From: Sacculina carcini
Lineage: Eukaryota > Arthropoda > Thecostraca > Sacculinidae
Direction: 5' to 3'
NCBI GenBank assembly: GCA_916048095.2
Contig: OU696591.1
Coordinates: forward strand, 7,441,499-7,505,498
Length of the DNA stretch: 64,000 nt
The position numbers and the translations under genes were made by a program. Shown here in pieces: positions 47,107 to 59,254 of this stretch. Every line of letters begins with the position of its first letter. Within the stretch, counting starts at the first letter, position 1. Below the pieces are notes generated by a model, which made no database searches, had not been told where the DNA came from, and worked only from the letters and a program-made list of their open reading frames with translations.

Positions 47107-48270
47107 TTTCACAGCAAGTAAAATGACTACTGAAGTCAAATCTGGTGCTTCTGATGCGATACGGGATCGCCGTTGATCGTCGTACTCACAGACCTCGAAG
47201 TTCGCGATAGGTTCGCCGAGTTTTATCACCAAAACAAGGACTGGGTACACGTTTACACTGACGGGTCGAAGTGGCAAGACAGAGTAGGATGCGCGGTCAT
47301 AGTGAAAAACGTGCCACCTGAGCACCAGCAAACTTTTCGCTATCGCCTGCCGTCCTACACCACTGTGTTTCACGCGGAACTGTATGCAATCTACAAAGCA
47401 GTTGAGTTTGCGAGCTTTCAACATTACCCAAAGTTTTTTATCATATCAGATTCTAAGGCGGCACTTCAACATTTATCCAATCATTCATCACTCGATTTTA
47501 TTCACCATCGAATTTTAGACCTATATAGACAAATTGTGACGAGCGGCAAATCCTGTGTTTTTATGTGGGTGCCAGCTCACCGAGGAATCACTGGCAACGA
47601 ATTAGCGGATGCAGAGGCTAAATGCGCTCTCGAGGAGATCTCGATACAAAACTATCCTTTAAATAAGTCGATTACAGATGCGATCGTGGATAGTCATATT
47701 CGGCAATTTGTCAAGACCCGCTGGCAGCAAGAACGGCATCAATACAAACTGGGCGAGGTCACCGATGACGTTGGTCCCTGGTCAGTGACAGCTGTTCTAC
47801 CACGGAGAATAGAAGTATTACTGGCCAGACTGCGTATAGGCCACTCAAGGTTGACTCACGGGTTTTTAATGGAAAGTACTCCACCGCCTCACTGTTCTCG
47901 ATGTAATGCCGTTTTAACTATCGACCATATACTTTTAGATTGCATGTGCTATGCCGAGAGTCGAAAGCCATTGCACGAATACTGCCTCTATAAGAATATA
48001 TCATGGAATAGGGCGAGTTTGCTGAGCAGTAGCGATCCGCATTTGACCAAACATTTGGTTGAATACGTTTTTGTGACCGGTCTTGCCGAGGAACTGTGAT
48101 GTGCTTTAAATCATTTGCTTTTTATATCCTAGTCATTTCCACTCATATTTTTATCCTTTTTAAAATCTTGACGATTGACTTTTAACGACGATGTGACGCT
48201 GATCAGACTATTGTAGCGCAAAGTGGTCGGAATCGGCCGACGCGCTATACCAACAACAACAACAACAACG
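47107..48270 (+). mobile_element. LINE 3' fragment: RNase H domain, intact acidic residues, (AAC)n tail
   Basis: A 308-codon frame (to 48099) encodes an I-type RNase H: TDGS, HAELYAI, ISDSKAAL and GNELADAEAK carry the acidic catalytic set. A C-terminal knuckle CSRCNAVLTIDHILLDC follows. A 3'UTR of about 150 bp ends GCGCTATACC and (AAC)n at 48250-48269. 5'-truncated. Confidence 0.92.
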
Positions 48271-49080
48271 CCGTTTGTATTCTACTTGCTGGTCGGTAGG
48301 GAGGTTTCATTCTCAAATAGAATATTCATGCCGATTTGGACTATTGCCGTAATTCTATTGAAATAATTTCTGGCTTTTCTTACATCGCCTGCTTCACCAG
48401 ACATGACTTGCCTGATCTACATGACTTGCCTAGGGCGGAGTTTTGGATGTGGGAATTTTGAATTTTTGCTATAATTGGAGAAGCAAACGGTCAGTTTTTG
48501 CGAAACTGTTTGTTCTCGCAGGCGGACGAGCTGCTTAGTTGCGCAGTTTGTCCCCAGTGGTATTATTTGTACGTTAATTGCAAATCGAGTCGAGTTTCAT
48601 CTGTCGAAGTGTATAGACGTATTTGTTCAAGCTCCGTGTTTTCTGCGGTTTTGCCGTTTTTTTGGAGGATTTTAGTGATAGAATTGTTCATAGTTGTCTT
48701 GAGTGTGTTGTAGATTGTGACCTCGCCAGCAGTCCTTCAACAGCAAGCGTTGAGAGCCGTTAATGACCTCAGACTTTTCATGCTTTTTTATAATTTCAAG
48801 CAATTCCTTCATCTATTCTGGATTTTCTGCTCTATTGTGAGGAAAACTCAGCGGCGAAATCTCGTGCCTTGAAGTTTATGGGTGCTTCAACGATTAATTT
48901 GCATCAAATGAAAAATTGGCTGTGCAGATTTTATGCTAAAAATTATTGAGCGGGCAAGAAACGTGTGTGAGTGTATGTAACACGTGTATTGTCCGTTCAG
49001 CTCACAGAGCGCGGAGCTTGTGTGCACATGCGACCGGGGCTCGTCCTCGTCCTCATTCCTCGTTTCGTGATCGTGTAGTA
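48271..49080. other. Intergenic stretch without recognised content
   Basis: Short open frames only; nothing supported. Confidence 0.4.
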
Positions 49081-49543
49081 CATTGACGATTATTTTAAGT
49101 TCATTGCTGTTGTGGCGCGTGCTCCATCTCGCCAAGCCAGGTGAAAACAGATGGCGCGCTAGCTCACACCGATCAGCTGATTTCACCAGCGAAACAGCAA
49201 GCTCGTGGCGTCAGCGACAAGTTCAGCGACCAAATAATGTCGCAGTGTGCAAAAAACAAGCAGCTGTGGGCACTGCGCTACGTAGACAGTGTAAACGCAA
49301 ACACAGACGTGGACGTCGGGGGCACGGTCGCAACCGAGTTGTAAGAGGCGGCACTAGACGAGGTCCAAGAACAACAGCAAATGCTGATCAGGTCCACCAT
49401 TGGACATATACCCGTCTACAGCTACGCAGCGACTCAGCGTAATTGTGGGAAACCGCCCAACAATATCAGCAACTGTTATTTCATGCGGACCGCCACAGGA
49501 GCTTGTGACAATCAAATGTGTTAAAGACGCGGCCTGCAAGGGG

Positions 49544-49918
49544 ACCAAACGTAACAGTACATTCCGAGTTGGCCACCTGAATACACGTTCTCTGATACCC
49601 AAACTGGATGAACTCAATGCATTTCTGTATGAGCAACGCATAGACATTCTATGTGTGTCTGAAACATGACCAAACGTAACAGTACATTCCGAGTTGGCCA
49701 CCTGAATACACGTTCTCTGATACCCAAACTGGATGAACTCAATGCATTTCTGTACGAGCAACGCATAGACATTCTATGTGTGTCTGAAACATGACCAAAC
49801 GTAACAGTACATTCCGAGTTGGCCACCTGAATACACGTTCTCTGATGCCCAAACTGGATGAACTCAATGCATTTCTGTACGAGCAACGCATAGACATTCT
49901 ATGTGTGTCTGAAACATG
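49544..49918 (+). repeat. Three tandem 125-bp copies of the LINE endonuclease start
   Basis: Near-identical units begin ACCAAACGTAACAGTAC at 49544, 49669 and 49794. 125 is not a multiple of three, so each junction shifts frame and hits TGA. Confidence 0.96.
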
Positions 49919-50385
49919 GCTGGATAAATGTGTTCTTGACTATGCACTCATAACGCCGGGTTATAACATCTTCCGAAAAGACAGATGCCATAAGCCAGGA
50001 GGCGGTGTGGCGATTCTAGCCCGTGACATTTTTTTCAGTCAGAGTGGTAAATAACTCTCGGGTAAGTCTCGCAGTGGAGAGTCTAATAGCCGTCATATCT
50101 GGGTCTGGAATTGCTGCCACAACTGTGGTAGCTATCTATAGGCCACCTGACGCTCCGCTGACTAAATCATTTGCGGATCTTGAAGAGCTAATCAGTTCCT
50201 CCATTGCTCTGGGAAAACCTCTGATACTTGCAGGTGATGTTAACTTTGTTTGGCTGGAAAAGTCGAGCGAAATATATAGATATTGAGGGTTGTTAAACGA
50301 CTATGCGCTGTTGCAACTCATCAAGCAGCCAACATACACCAGTGAACCGTCACTGCTGGATCACATTATTACCATTGTACCAAAC

Positions 50386-51480
50386 TGTAATTTGACAAAA
50401 CAAAACTGAAAAACAAGATATATTACGACAGGCGCGCGTGGGACAGCGATGTCCCACGCGCGCCTACAAGAGCGCACTATAACAAAGTTATAATCAGACC
50501 AGTTTTCTATCTGTCAGTTTACTCAGTTTTCTTTCTTTCTCTCTTTCTCAGTTTACGTTCTCGTTCTTTCGCGGCTTGCTTGTGCAGCTGTCGTTAGGCT
50601 AATTTATGTGTTAGAGCGACGCCCGTATTACACGGTGCCTGGTATGTTTGGCTCTAGCGGAGTATGTGTGACAGTGATTAATGACCCTTTTTTGTACGTT
50701 TGACTTGGCTGATCATCTCGAGGCAACACGCCTGTGTACTGTCAAATCGCGTTTAGAAATAGCTTGTGTCCCGGTTGTGTGGTTCGAGCGGTTTGGCCAG
50801 TTGGCATTTTCTTGCGGAATATGGTGCCAACGACGTGTGTTCGTAGGTATATAACCCGGGGTTTACTAAGAATAGGGGTACTGAGGCTTGGAGGCTAGGC
50901 TTGGGCGGGACTTTGGCTGTGCTTGTTGGTGGGTCAGTTAGTTTGGCTTGGACTAGCGACTTGCGATGTATGACTCACCATTATTAAGTCGTCATTAGAG
51001 CATTAGGTTCAGGACTTTATTAAGTGTTAAGAGTAGATTTGACTGGTTGCCCTGAATACACAATTCAACTTCGACTGGGTGACTATTACTTGTTATCGCG
51101 GACCACAACATCAAGAGGAACTATCAAGACATCACGATCAGCCGAACGAAGATCAACATAACAACATATTATTATCACTATCGTTACACGCACCACCCAT
51201 CTACCACGCCCGAACACGACTCCCTCCACGAACTCAGAGGACAAAACAAGGACACCATTTCATGCGCTCACACACTCACATACACTTGCAGAGCAAACCA
51301 ACGCCACCACGACACCTGACACTCGACACTTGCAATCTTGCACACTCCTCGCTGCAATACAGCACATGCACAAATAATCCATTCACACAAGTACGCACTT
51401 CTCACACTACAATCACTCAACCATACGCACAAACCTACACTCCCATGCACACATCGTGACGCCATTACAATTTAGCCACA
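50386..51480 (-). mobile_element. Solo LTR-like insertion (1095 bp) with 5-bp target duplication CAAAC
   Basis: Starts TGTAATTTG and ends TTTAGCCACA on the plus strand (TG...CA). It is flanked exactly by CAAAC at 50381-50385 and 51481-51485. Reading minus, it starts TGTGG and ends TTACA, like the LTRs at 59758 and 60856. The end near 50.4 kb carries the same GC-rich hairpin and a matching AT-rich tail. Without it the host LINE frame joins cleanly. Confidence 0.85.
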
Positions 51481-53321
51481 CAAACACATATGTATTCAGC
51501 ACTACAGTGATAAACACGCCTTTTGCCGATCACTTACCAATTGTGGCAGAATTCAAGGCTAGAATGAAGCTTAAAAAGCCACCACCGACACTATCGTCCG
51601 GGGAATTCCCTCGATTGGGACCAACTTTGCGTACGTCTCCTGAATACTGATTATCATGCCCTAGATGTGACTGATTCTGTAGAAAATATGGTAGACTGCT
51701 TCATGAGAAAATGAAACTCTTGTCTGGATCAAGCATGTCCTCTGAAAAAGAGAAGACACCATACAAATCACACACCTTGGGTCTGCCAGTCTGCTGAGAT
51801 CATGTCTCTAAGGAAAACCCGTGACAAACTCTACAAGCAACGGTGCAGAGCGCGTCGTACGGCAGAAGAAAATAACCAAGCGGTCAATACATTGCGCGAT
51901 ATATACTGCAAAGCTAGAGACAAAGTCAAATCTATCATATGTTTAAAGCAGCGTGAATTGTTGACAGAACAAATACGAACCAGCAGCTCCAGTTTTTGGA
52001 CGGCTATCAGACGCAGAGTTATAAAGGGTTCCTCGACAAACACAATCACAGCGATAGACAGAAAAAGAGCTAGCGAATTGAACGAACACTTTTTATCCGT
52101 GAGACAACAGTTGGTAAGTTGTGCAAGAAAAGACGCAGACATAAATTTTGCGTCTCGCCCGCCGATTGTCCGCAGCTCATCATTTCGTGCTCATAACATC
52201 ACGCTTCCCGAGCTCAGCAGCATCGTCCAGCGGATGAAATCGACTACTTCTGTGGCAACTGACGGCATACCGCTCTTTGCCATTAAGCGAACATTTGCTG
52301 TTATTGGTCCAGTTTTACTTCGTATAGTTAACCAATCTAGCAGGTCTAGCAAGTTTCCAGGGCGATGGAAAACAGCAATTGTTGTACCTATACCAATGAA
52401 ATCAAGTGCTCTCAATAAAAATGAGTTTCGTCCAATATCACTGTTTTGCAGTCTGTCGAAAATTTTGGAGAAGGTCTACTGAACTTAGCTGACAAGCAAT
52501 GTTGATCAAAATAATAATTTGTACAGCAGACAGTATGCGTACCGCTCCTGTCATTCAACAGAGCATGCTCTGCTTGATAGCATTCAGCATGTCACTTCAG
52601 CAATGGAGAAGAAAGAAGTGATACTGCTTGTATCACTGGATCTGAGCAAGGCATTTGATTCGGTGCATCGCAAACAGTTGTGCGACATATTGTGCTGGTA
52701 TGGTGTGCAGAAGTACTGGATCAGTAGCTACATGACTGGACGGCGCCAGTTTGTGCGCGGTGCAAGTGATGCGATGTCTGTGTGCATGTCTGTGTCTAAC
52801 TCAGTCAGTTATTTACTATCGACCTGATTGTTTCTACACGTCTGAGGATAAGAAGGTCTACGCACTGTTTCGACACGTACTCAGTTAGTAGCAAGCGCTC
52901 AGAGCATGCTTCCTAGTACATATGTTCACACTATTCAACAGTGTATACTGACATCAGCTCGATACAAGTCGATTAATGATACAACACTGCAGGTACACAC
53001 GACCTGTAAACCAGTCAAGCTCAAAACACTACGATTCCGAGCAATGCAGCACATACGCACATGCACGAACACACTCATTAAAATAAACCAGCACAGGCGG
53101 CGCTCGTTTAAACGGTATCTACACAAATACTGACACTGGGCATATAATTCACAAAACATCCAACTAAATACGCCTATGGTTAGTTTATACATTACAGTTC
53201 GGATGATACAAGCGTGTGATATCTTTATAACTGCTAAAGTAGCCTAATAGAAACACAAAACAAAGAGAATATGGAAACAGAAATTCTGGTCCGACTGAAA
53301 CTTTGTTACATTTTAACATAA

Positions 53322-54442
53322 TTGTCTGTACGGTTGTCTCTTCCTTTTCCTTCTCCGTCTTTTCTCTTTGACATCCTATCCACCATCTCTTCTTGGGCGT
53401 CTTCCCGTCACCGTCTCCTCAAGTCGTCCAAGTCTGAGTTTCTGGCTCTTCATCCTCCTCGTATTCTTCCTCCTCGCTTACCTCTTATCTTATCCTCGAC
53501 AGTTCGCAATCTCGGAGTTATTTTTGACTCTTCTCTCTCTTCCTCCGACAACATCCTTTCTGTCGCCCGCACTTGCCGTCTTATCTTGAGGTCCCTCTAT
53601 CCTATACGCTAATATCTCGACAGACCTTCCGCAATCAAACTTATTCACTCTCATGTATTCTCTAGACTCGACTATTGTAATTCTTTGTACATCCATGCTC
53701 TTCTTCGTTCTCTTAAAATCCTACAACGCGTTATTAATCAATCTTGTCGTTTTGGCCTTCATCCTGTTCCTTGTCGTCACACTTCTCAATTTCTTTTTCA
53801 ATTTCGCTGGCTCCCTATTATTCCACGTATTCACTTTCGCCTGTGTTGTCTGATATATAATCTTCTCCACGATCCTCATCAGCCATCCTATCTCCGCCTT
53901 CTCCTCACTCCTTGCCTCACTCCTTCCCGAATTCCTCTTCCCCTTGTCTGCCCTCGTGCTGTAAATGAATCTCCTTGGTCCTCCAAATAATTCTTTTTTT
54001 CCACCCCTCGTCTTTACAATTCCATCCCAGTTCACATTACTTCTTCTCTTTCCTACAATCCTTTCCGCTCTAAGCTCTCCAAACACTTTTTTGACCTCTC
54101 TTTTGACCCAGTCTCCCACACTCTCACACCTTTTGCATCACTATAACATGTTACTTTAGCCTGTTCTTACTCGTATTCCTTCTCTCATTTGCATGCTTAC
54201 TTTATCTACGCTATGACTATATTCTCCCGAGTTGTGTTTGTTGTGTTGTGTTGTAATTATGTTTCAGTCGTGTTGTCTTGTCCGTCTGTTTTGTATGTTT
54301 CGCCCATATTTTTTCTCTATATTTATTGTCTTTATTGCATATTTATAGTTTACTTCTTTTGCATCTGTCCTGTTAGTTGTATTCCGTGTTCCTAACTGTT
54401 TATAATCGTGTCGCGCCCGAGCCCTTCGGTGCGCTATAAGAA
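53322..54442 (+). mobile_element. CR1/L2-type LINE 3' fragment
   Basis: Frames encode RNLGVIFDSSLSSSDN, HVFSRLDYCNSL, INQSCRFGLHP, FRWLPIIPRIHFRLCCLIYN and PLPLVCPRAVNE. A pyrimidine-rich 3' part ends CCTTCGGTGCGCTATAAG. Same family as the 22.6-kb and 12.2-kb fragments. It ends about 130 bp upstream of NEURL2. Confidence 0.88.
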
Positions 54443-54569
54443 ATACATGTTGTTGTCTATTGATGTTTTTATACTGTTTGGGATATTATTCAGGTCACAT
54501 AGCTGCCGTGTTTTCAGCGTGTCATTGGTCGCGCTTTTGTCGACTAATTTTATACTGCTTCTGGCACAA

Positions 54570-54728
54570 ATGCCCCACGTGCGTCAGTTTCATAATCACC
54601 ACGGCAGCAATATTGTGTTGTGCGACAACGACACCACAGCCTACCGCAAAAGCAGCTTCGCCAACGGCATCGTTTTCAGTCATAAGCCTGTGGCTCCGGG
54701 CGAAATTTTCTGCGTCGAAATTGAGAAA
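54570..54728 (+). CDS. NEURL2: NEURL2-like exon 1
   Basis: 53 codons from MPHVRQFHNHHGSN to FCVEIEK, with donor AAA|GTACGT. This ATG is chosen because homology begins at once; the upstream in-frame stretch is hydrophobic and LINE-adjacent. Confidence 0.82.
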
Positions 54729-56154
54729 GTACGTTTTCATGTCAGTCCATTGAAGTAGGAAATAACGGACAACTTATTTTGATCCTCAGTTTATTTTCAC
54801 TTTTGTGTTTTGTCTACATTTTAGCTTGGTTTCATTTTGTACCTTTCCACATTGGTGATTATGTTACGTTTTTGTGAATGTTTGCATGTATTTGTTTTTG
54901 CGTGTGCACGCAAAAGTGTGAGTGTTCATGCTCACGCTTGCAATTGTGTTTTTTCACCTAGTTGTATATATGATGTAACTGAGCTGACTCTGTACTTTCA
55001 TGCTTCATATATTATATCTTCATTCTGTTTGATAACAATTGTCGTGTTTGAGTGAACTATTTCCTCATATAGGCCCCAATTACACGTATTAATGCCTCGT
55101 TTGATTGTTCTGGTCAGTGTATATATCTCATATATAATATAACACTAGACGTTGGCGTTTGTCGTTGACGTGCGCTGTGGGCGATTTGTTTCCCTGAATC
55201 ATAGCTGATCTTGTCGTTCATCTCGTTATCTACGTGATTCCTTCCGTTGTTAGTTGCCGTCAGTATATTTATGTGTTTGTGCGTGCACATATATGTACGC
55301 TAGAATGAACCAGGCTGGAGCGGACATCTGCGTATCGGCTTGACCACATTCAATCCGGACTCGGGCGGACATATTCCGGCCTACGGACTGCCCGACTTGG
55401 TTAACGCGCACCGTTCATGGCTGGTGGCCGTACAGACTCCGCCGCATTGCTGCTGTCGGCGTCGTCAGCCCCCCCACTCGACCGCGACTTCCTCGTCCGC
55501 TCATCACACGGCGTCTCCGTCGGCCGGATACGTGCGCACGTGTTATGGCGTGGTGGCACGTGCCGCACTCTGTTCGTCGGCCTCGTGGTGCGGCGACGAC
55601 GGCGGCGGCAGAGACGACCGCCTTCCAACGGACGTCGGCTCGCGGCTCGCCGTCTTGTACGAGCCGGCGCCGCAGGAGACGCTCGGCGGCCGCATGTACG
55701 TGCTGGTCAATGGCGTGTTGGACGAGTGTCGCACAGCGTGTGTCGACCTGCCGGCCAGTGAGGCAACACCGCTGCCTCTACATGCTGTTGTCGATGTCTA
55801 CGGCTCCACCAAGCAAGTGCGCATTGTACAGCTTTATGGAGGTGAGGCCATGACCACGTGCACGCGCATATGCAGAGATAATGATGTTGTGTGAGTTTGT
55901 TGTGAGATAATGTTGTGTATGTGTGTTGTGAGTTTGCCGATGTCGGGAGCAGCGTCTTGTGGAAAGCCAATCATTCCTGCATTATACACACGTCATTATA
56001 CACACATCGCATACACATACACACACACGTATATTCATACACTTACGCACAAAGGCATACAATGATATACATCAAATTCGCAGTACTCACAAGACCACAC
56101 AGATCACGTAATACTTTAATAGTAATAATAATGTTAACTGCGCTTTTGATTACA

Positions 56155-56214
<60 letters not shown>

Positions 56215-56334
56215 CCAGTGCGGTCGTTAATGAGCGTGTGTCGCAGTGTGATTGTGGAAAACCTACAGAACATAAACGAATGCTATCTTCCGCTACCTCC
56301 AGCTCTCAAGAACTACGTGGCCTTCAAGAGCTGA
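54570..56334 (+). CDS. NEURL2: NEURL2/Ozz-like protein: NHR domain plus SOCS box, complete, 3 exons
   Basis: Exons 54570-54728, 55304-55841 and 56219-56334 join in phases 0 and 1 into 270 residues plus stop, near the family's usual 285. Residues 4-230 form a neuralized homology repeat: FHNHHGSNIVL, SSFANGIVFSHKPVAPGEIF, GWSGHLRIGLT, GLPDLVNAHRSW, RLAVLYEP and VVDVYGSTKQVRIVQL. The C-terminus is a SOCS box with a BC-box (SLMSVCRSVI) and a Cul5 box (LPLPPALKNYV). NEURL2 in vertebrates is a substrate receptor of an elongin-cullin E3 ligase in muscle. The same role is inferred here. An Arg/Ser/His/Cys-rich insertion at about 90-150 lies inside the NHR. A LINE 3' end stops about 130 bp before the ATG. 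Confidence 0.9.
55304..55841 (+). CDS. NEURL2: NEURL2-like exon 2
   Basis: Starts NEPGWSGHLRIGLT after acceptor CGCTAG and ends VRIVQLYG at G|GTGAGG, phase 1. Strongly GC-rich compared with flanks. Confidence 0.92.
56157..56213. repeat. (GT)n tract abutting NEURL2-like exon 3
   Basis: Pure GT for about 57 bp, then GACCAG and the exon. Confidence 0.97.
56219..56334 (+). CDS. NEURL2: NEURL2-like exon 3 (SOCS box)
   Basis: Encodes the SOCS box and ends NYVAFKS, TGA at 56332-56334. The acceptor GACCAG follows a pure (GT)n run with no pyrimidine tract. Confidence 0.88.
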
Positions 56335-57091
56335 TTACCTGACTGCGCTGAGGTGCCGGCATCTTTTCATGTTTCTCCGTTCTTGTTTTTGCTCTTCTGG
56401 AGAGTGTATATACTGGCTGGTGGACGCGAGTGAGTGGGATGAGTAGGCTAATTGAGTATGTTTTATGAATGAGTTCAGAATTTGGCTATTCGGTACACAA
56501 GGCTCAATCAATATTTTCCACTTTGTTAGCACAATTTGTGATAAAGTCGTTTAGTTAGGACAACACTTGATTGACTGGTCATCAGTATATATATATATAT
56601 ATATTCGCACTAATGAGGCTCTTTTTACTACTCAGTATATATTGGTACTAATAAGGTTTTTATGGCAATGCTCGTCGTCTGCGTGCATATGCTGAGTTAT
56701 TTTCTTATTGAAATCATTGCTCTTTCGCTGGTTAATCGGGTGATATTTGTGTTCTACCACTTGTGTGTATGTGTGTTTGCATGTTTGTTGTTTATGTATG
56801 CATCACGCAGACAAGCGCGTATACTTTAGCATACGAACATACGCGCGCACGTATTGTTCCTTGTGATATATTGCTGTGTGTTGTCTTTCAAATATTACTA
56901 CCGTTCTATGTGTTTTTATGTGAATTGGGTTTTATGGTTAGATAAAATACACATGTATATTACATGTAGCATGTGTTGTGGTGACATTCTGTGATTTATC
57001 AGCACAAGCAAAACAAGCAGCGCATATAAGATAGCATGAGAGAAGCTACAACGACGCACTTGCACACTACACACACACACACATACACACA

Positions 57092-57122
<31 letters not shown>

Positions 57123-57620
57123 CACTTTTCGCTCACTCAACACCGCTACCCCTTGTCTCTCACACAACGCATCGTTCGCTCGGAGACAGGCGTATATATC
57201 GCACATACACATATCAAACGATATGTATCTTATGACAATTCTACAATCAGTGCACAGTACATTCATACACATACACATACATGCACGCGTATATAGACAA
57301 AGTTCTGCCTCAACCGCAACGGAAACACATTTGTAGAGTATAACAGCACACACACACGCAAACACACAAAACAGACAAGCACATTAACACGCACAAACAC
57401 AAACAGACATTCCCGTTTACATACGCAGAAATACACACACACACCATTTTCAAACAAGAACATTGTAAATCTTATCTAAAGATGTTTTCTCGTACGGAAT
57501 CTCTAACATACACACATGCACACACGATAGATAATACTATCATACAACCTTTAATCATTGCACACTATATGGACAGAATTCCCACCATATTTCATTCACC
57601 AGCCATATCACCTATACCAC
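56335..57620. other. NEURL2 3' flank with CA/GT microsatellites
   Basis: (CA)n at 57066-57121 and scattered CA runs 57330-57450. No gene seen. Confidence 0.6.
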
Positions 57621-57621
57621 C

Positions 57622-58721
57622 TTGGTCGAATGTTCTTGGCACCATTCATCGATCAATGTATACACAACAGCATTTTCAATACGACCCAACAATTCCGACA
57701 CTATACTATCCAAATTCAATCACATAGATTCTGGCCTTTACCAACATTTTGTCAAAATATTCACGGATGGCTCACAAGACCCCATAAGAAAAGAGTCAGG
57801 AGCTGCACTGTACGTACAGCAACACAACCGAATTCAAACGTGGAAATTTCATCGTTTTGCCTCCGTCACGCATGCCGAGCTTTTCGCAATTCAACAAGCT
57901 CTCCAGTACATTCATAACCATCTGCCACCGTCAGAAAACGTCGTCATTTACACCGGCTCGAAATCATGTCTCGACCTCACCAACCAGCCACAGCCAAAAA
58001 ATCATCAAGGTCAAATCAACATCATACATAGACGTATTTCTATATTGAATGAGTCATCCTGCCGAATACATCTCCAGTGGATACCGTCACATGTAGGCAT
58101 CATCGGCAACGAGATAGCCGACAACGCAGCAAAGAAAGCCTCCCATTCTGTAGACAATTTCTCGGAAACTCTCTTGTGGGAAGACCTCAGTGACGCCGTA
58201 GCACATTTCATCAACACAGAGTGGCGGCAACACCTGCAACAACTGCTCTCACAAGATTCATCGACGACACAGCGTGTTACCAACTCCATTCGGCAGCTGA
58301 CCAAATGCACTAATCGGCATCTCGATGTATCACTCTTCCGACTCCGATCTGGACATACCAAACTCAACCAGCATATGACGCGTCTCAAGCTCATCACGAA
58401 TGTAGCATGCCCGCACTGCGCAAAAGACGAGACTGTCGATCACGTACTTGTTCAGTGTTGCAAGTACGCTGACAGCCAGAAGCTGCTCCTCATGACCAAA
58501 CTTCAACCACGTGGTATACAAAACATCACTACTCCAATTCTGCTTGGTGGCAATATGAGCCCTGGCATGCATCTCTTCGTGCGACGACATCTATGCATTT
58601 TTTTCAAGAAACTGGTCTGATCGACCGCATCTGATACATTCTTAAAAGAATACTCAAAGGCCGATCGATTTCCGAGTGAAAATCTTGTTGCCTTCATCAA
58701 GAAACAACAGCAACAACAACA

Positions 58722-58725
<4 letters not shown>
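57622..58725 (+). mobile_element. LINE 3' fragment: RNase H domain with a lost acidic residue, (AAC)n tail
   Basis: A 332-codon frame (to 58620) encodes FTDGSQD, HAELFAIQQAL, IPSHVGIIGNEIADNAAKK and knuckle CPHCAKDETVDHVLVQC. The usual TDSKS is TGSKS, so one catalytic Asp is Gly. The tail is (AAC)n-like at 58703-58722 running into (CA)n. 5'-truncated. Confidence 0.92.
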
Positions 58726-58756
<31 letters not shown>

Positions 58757-58821
58757 GGTACACGCGCACACAAACACACAACCCGAGCACTGAGGGGCCG
58801 TCCCCAAGGGAACGCTCCAGG

Positions 58822-58854
<33 letters not shown>

Positions 58855-59022
58855 GGAGGGTCGGGCCAGGCACAGAATTTAGCACCTAGCCGCGAAAACC
58901 TCAACCACTATCAGCAGCACAAATCACCAAGAAAACGCAAATAGCCGGAGCAACACGAAAGCACATCCGCACAGGACAAGTGCTCTAACAATAGTGCTCA
59001 CACACACACACACACACACACA
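58722..59022. repeat. (CA)n microsatellites
   Basis: CA runs at 58722-58750, 58820-58850 and 58998-59022. Confidence 0.9.
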
Positions 59023-59254
59023 CTGGCTCTCCCACATTCACTGGTCATGCTTTATATTATATATATATTATATATATGCTTTATTTTATATTATATATTT
59101 ACTTTTGCTTTATATTTATATTTTATATTGCGGTATTGCTCGTTGCTATGCCGTTGCCAGGACTTCACAAAAGCGTCTTTTTCAATACGCATTTTCCCAA
59201 AAACAACTCAATCGTGAACACATTGAAACATAGCGCCATAATCTATCAACTACG

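Larger units (their letters stand above)
49090..52830 (+). mobile_element. CR1-type LINE (endonuclease plus partial RT), interrupted
   Basis: Apurinic endonuclease start VGHLNTRSL...LDELNAFLYEQRIDILCVSE, then SETWLDKCV, GGGVAILARD, VVAIYRPPDAP and LILAGDVN. After an insertion at 50386-51480 the domain resumes with FADHLPIVAEF. RT follows from about 51800: FRPISLFCSLSKILEK, YRSCHSTEHALLDSI and VSLDLSKAFDSVHRKQL. It stops before the YADD box. Frameshifts and stops make it inactive. The GC-rich Arg-rich frame 49083-49442 may be ORF1 remnant. Confidence 0.88.
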
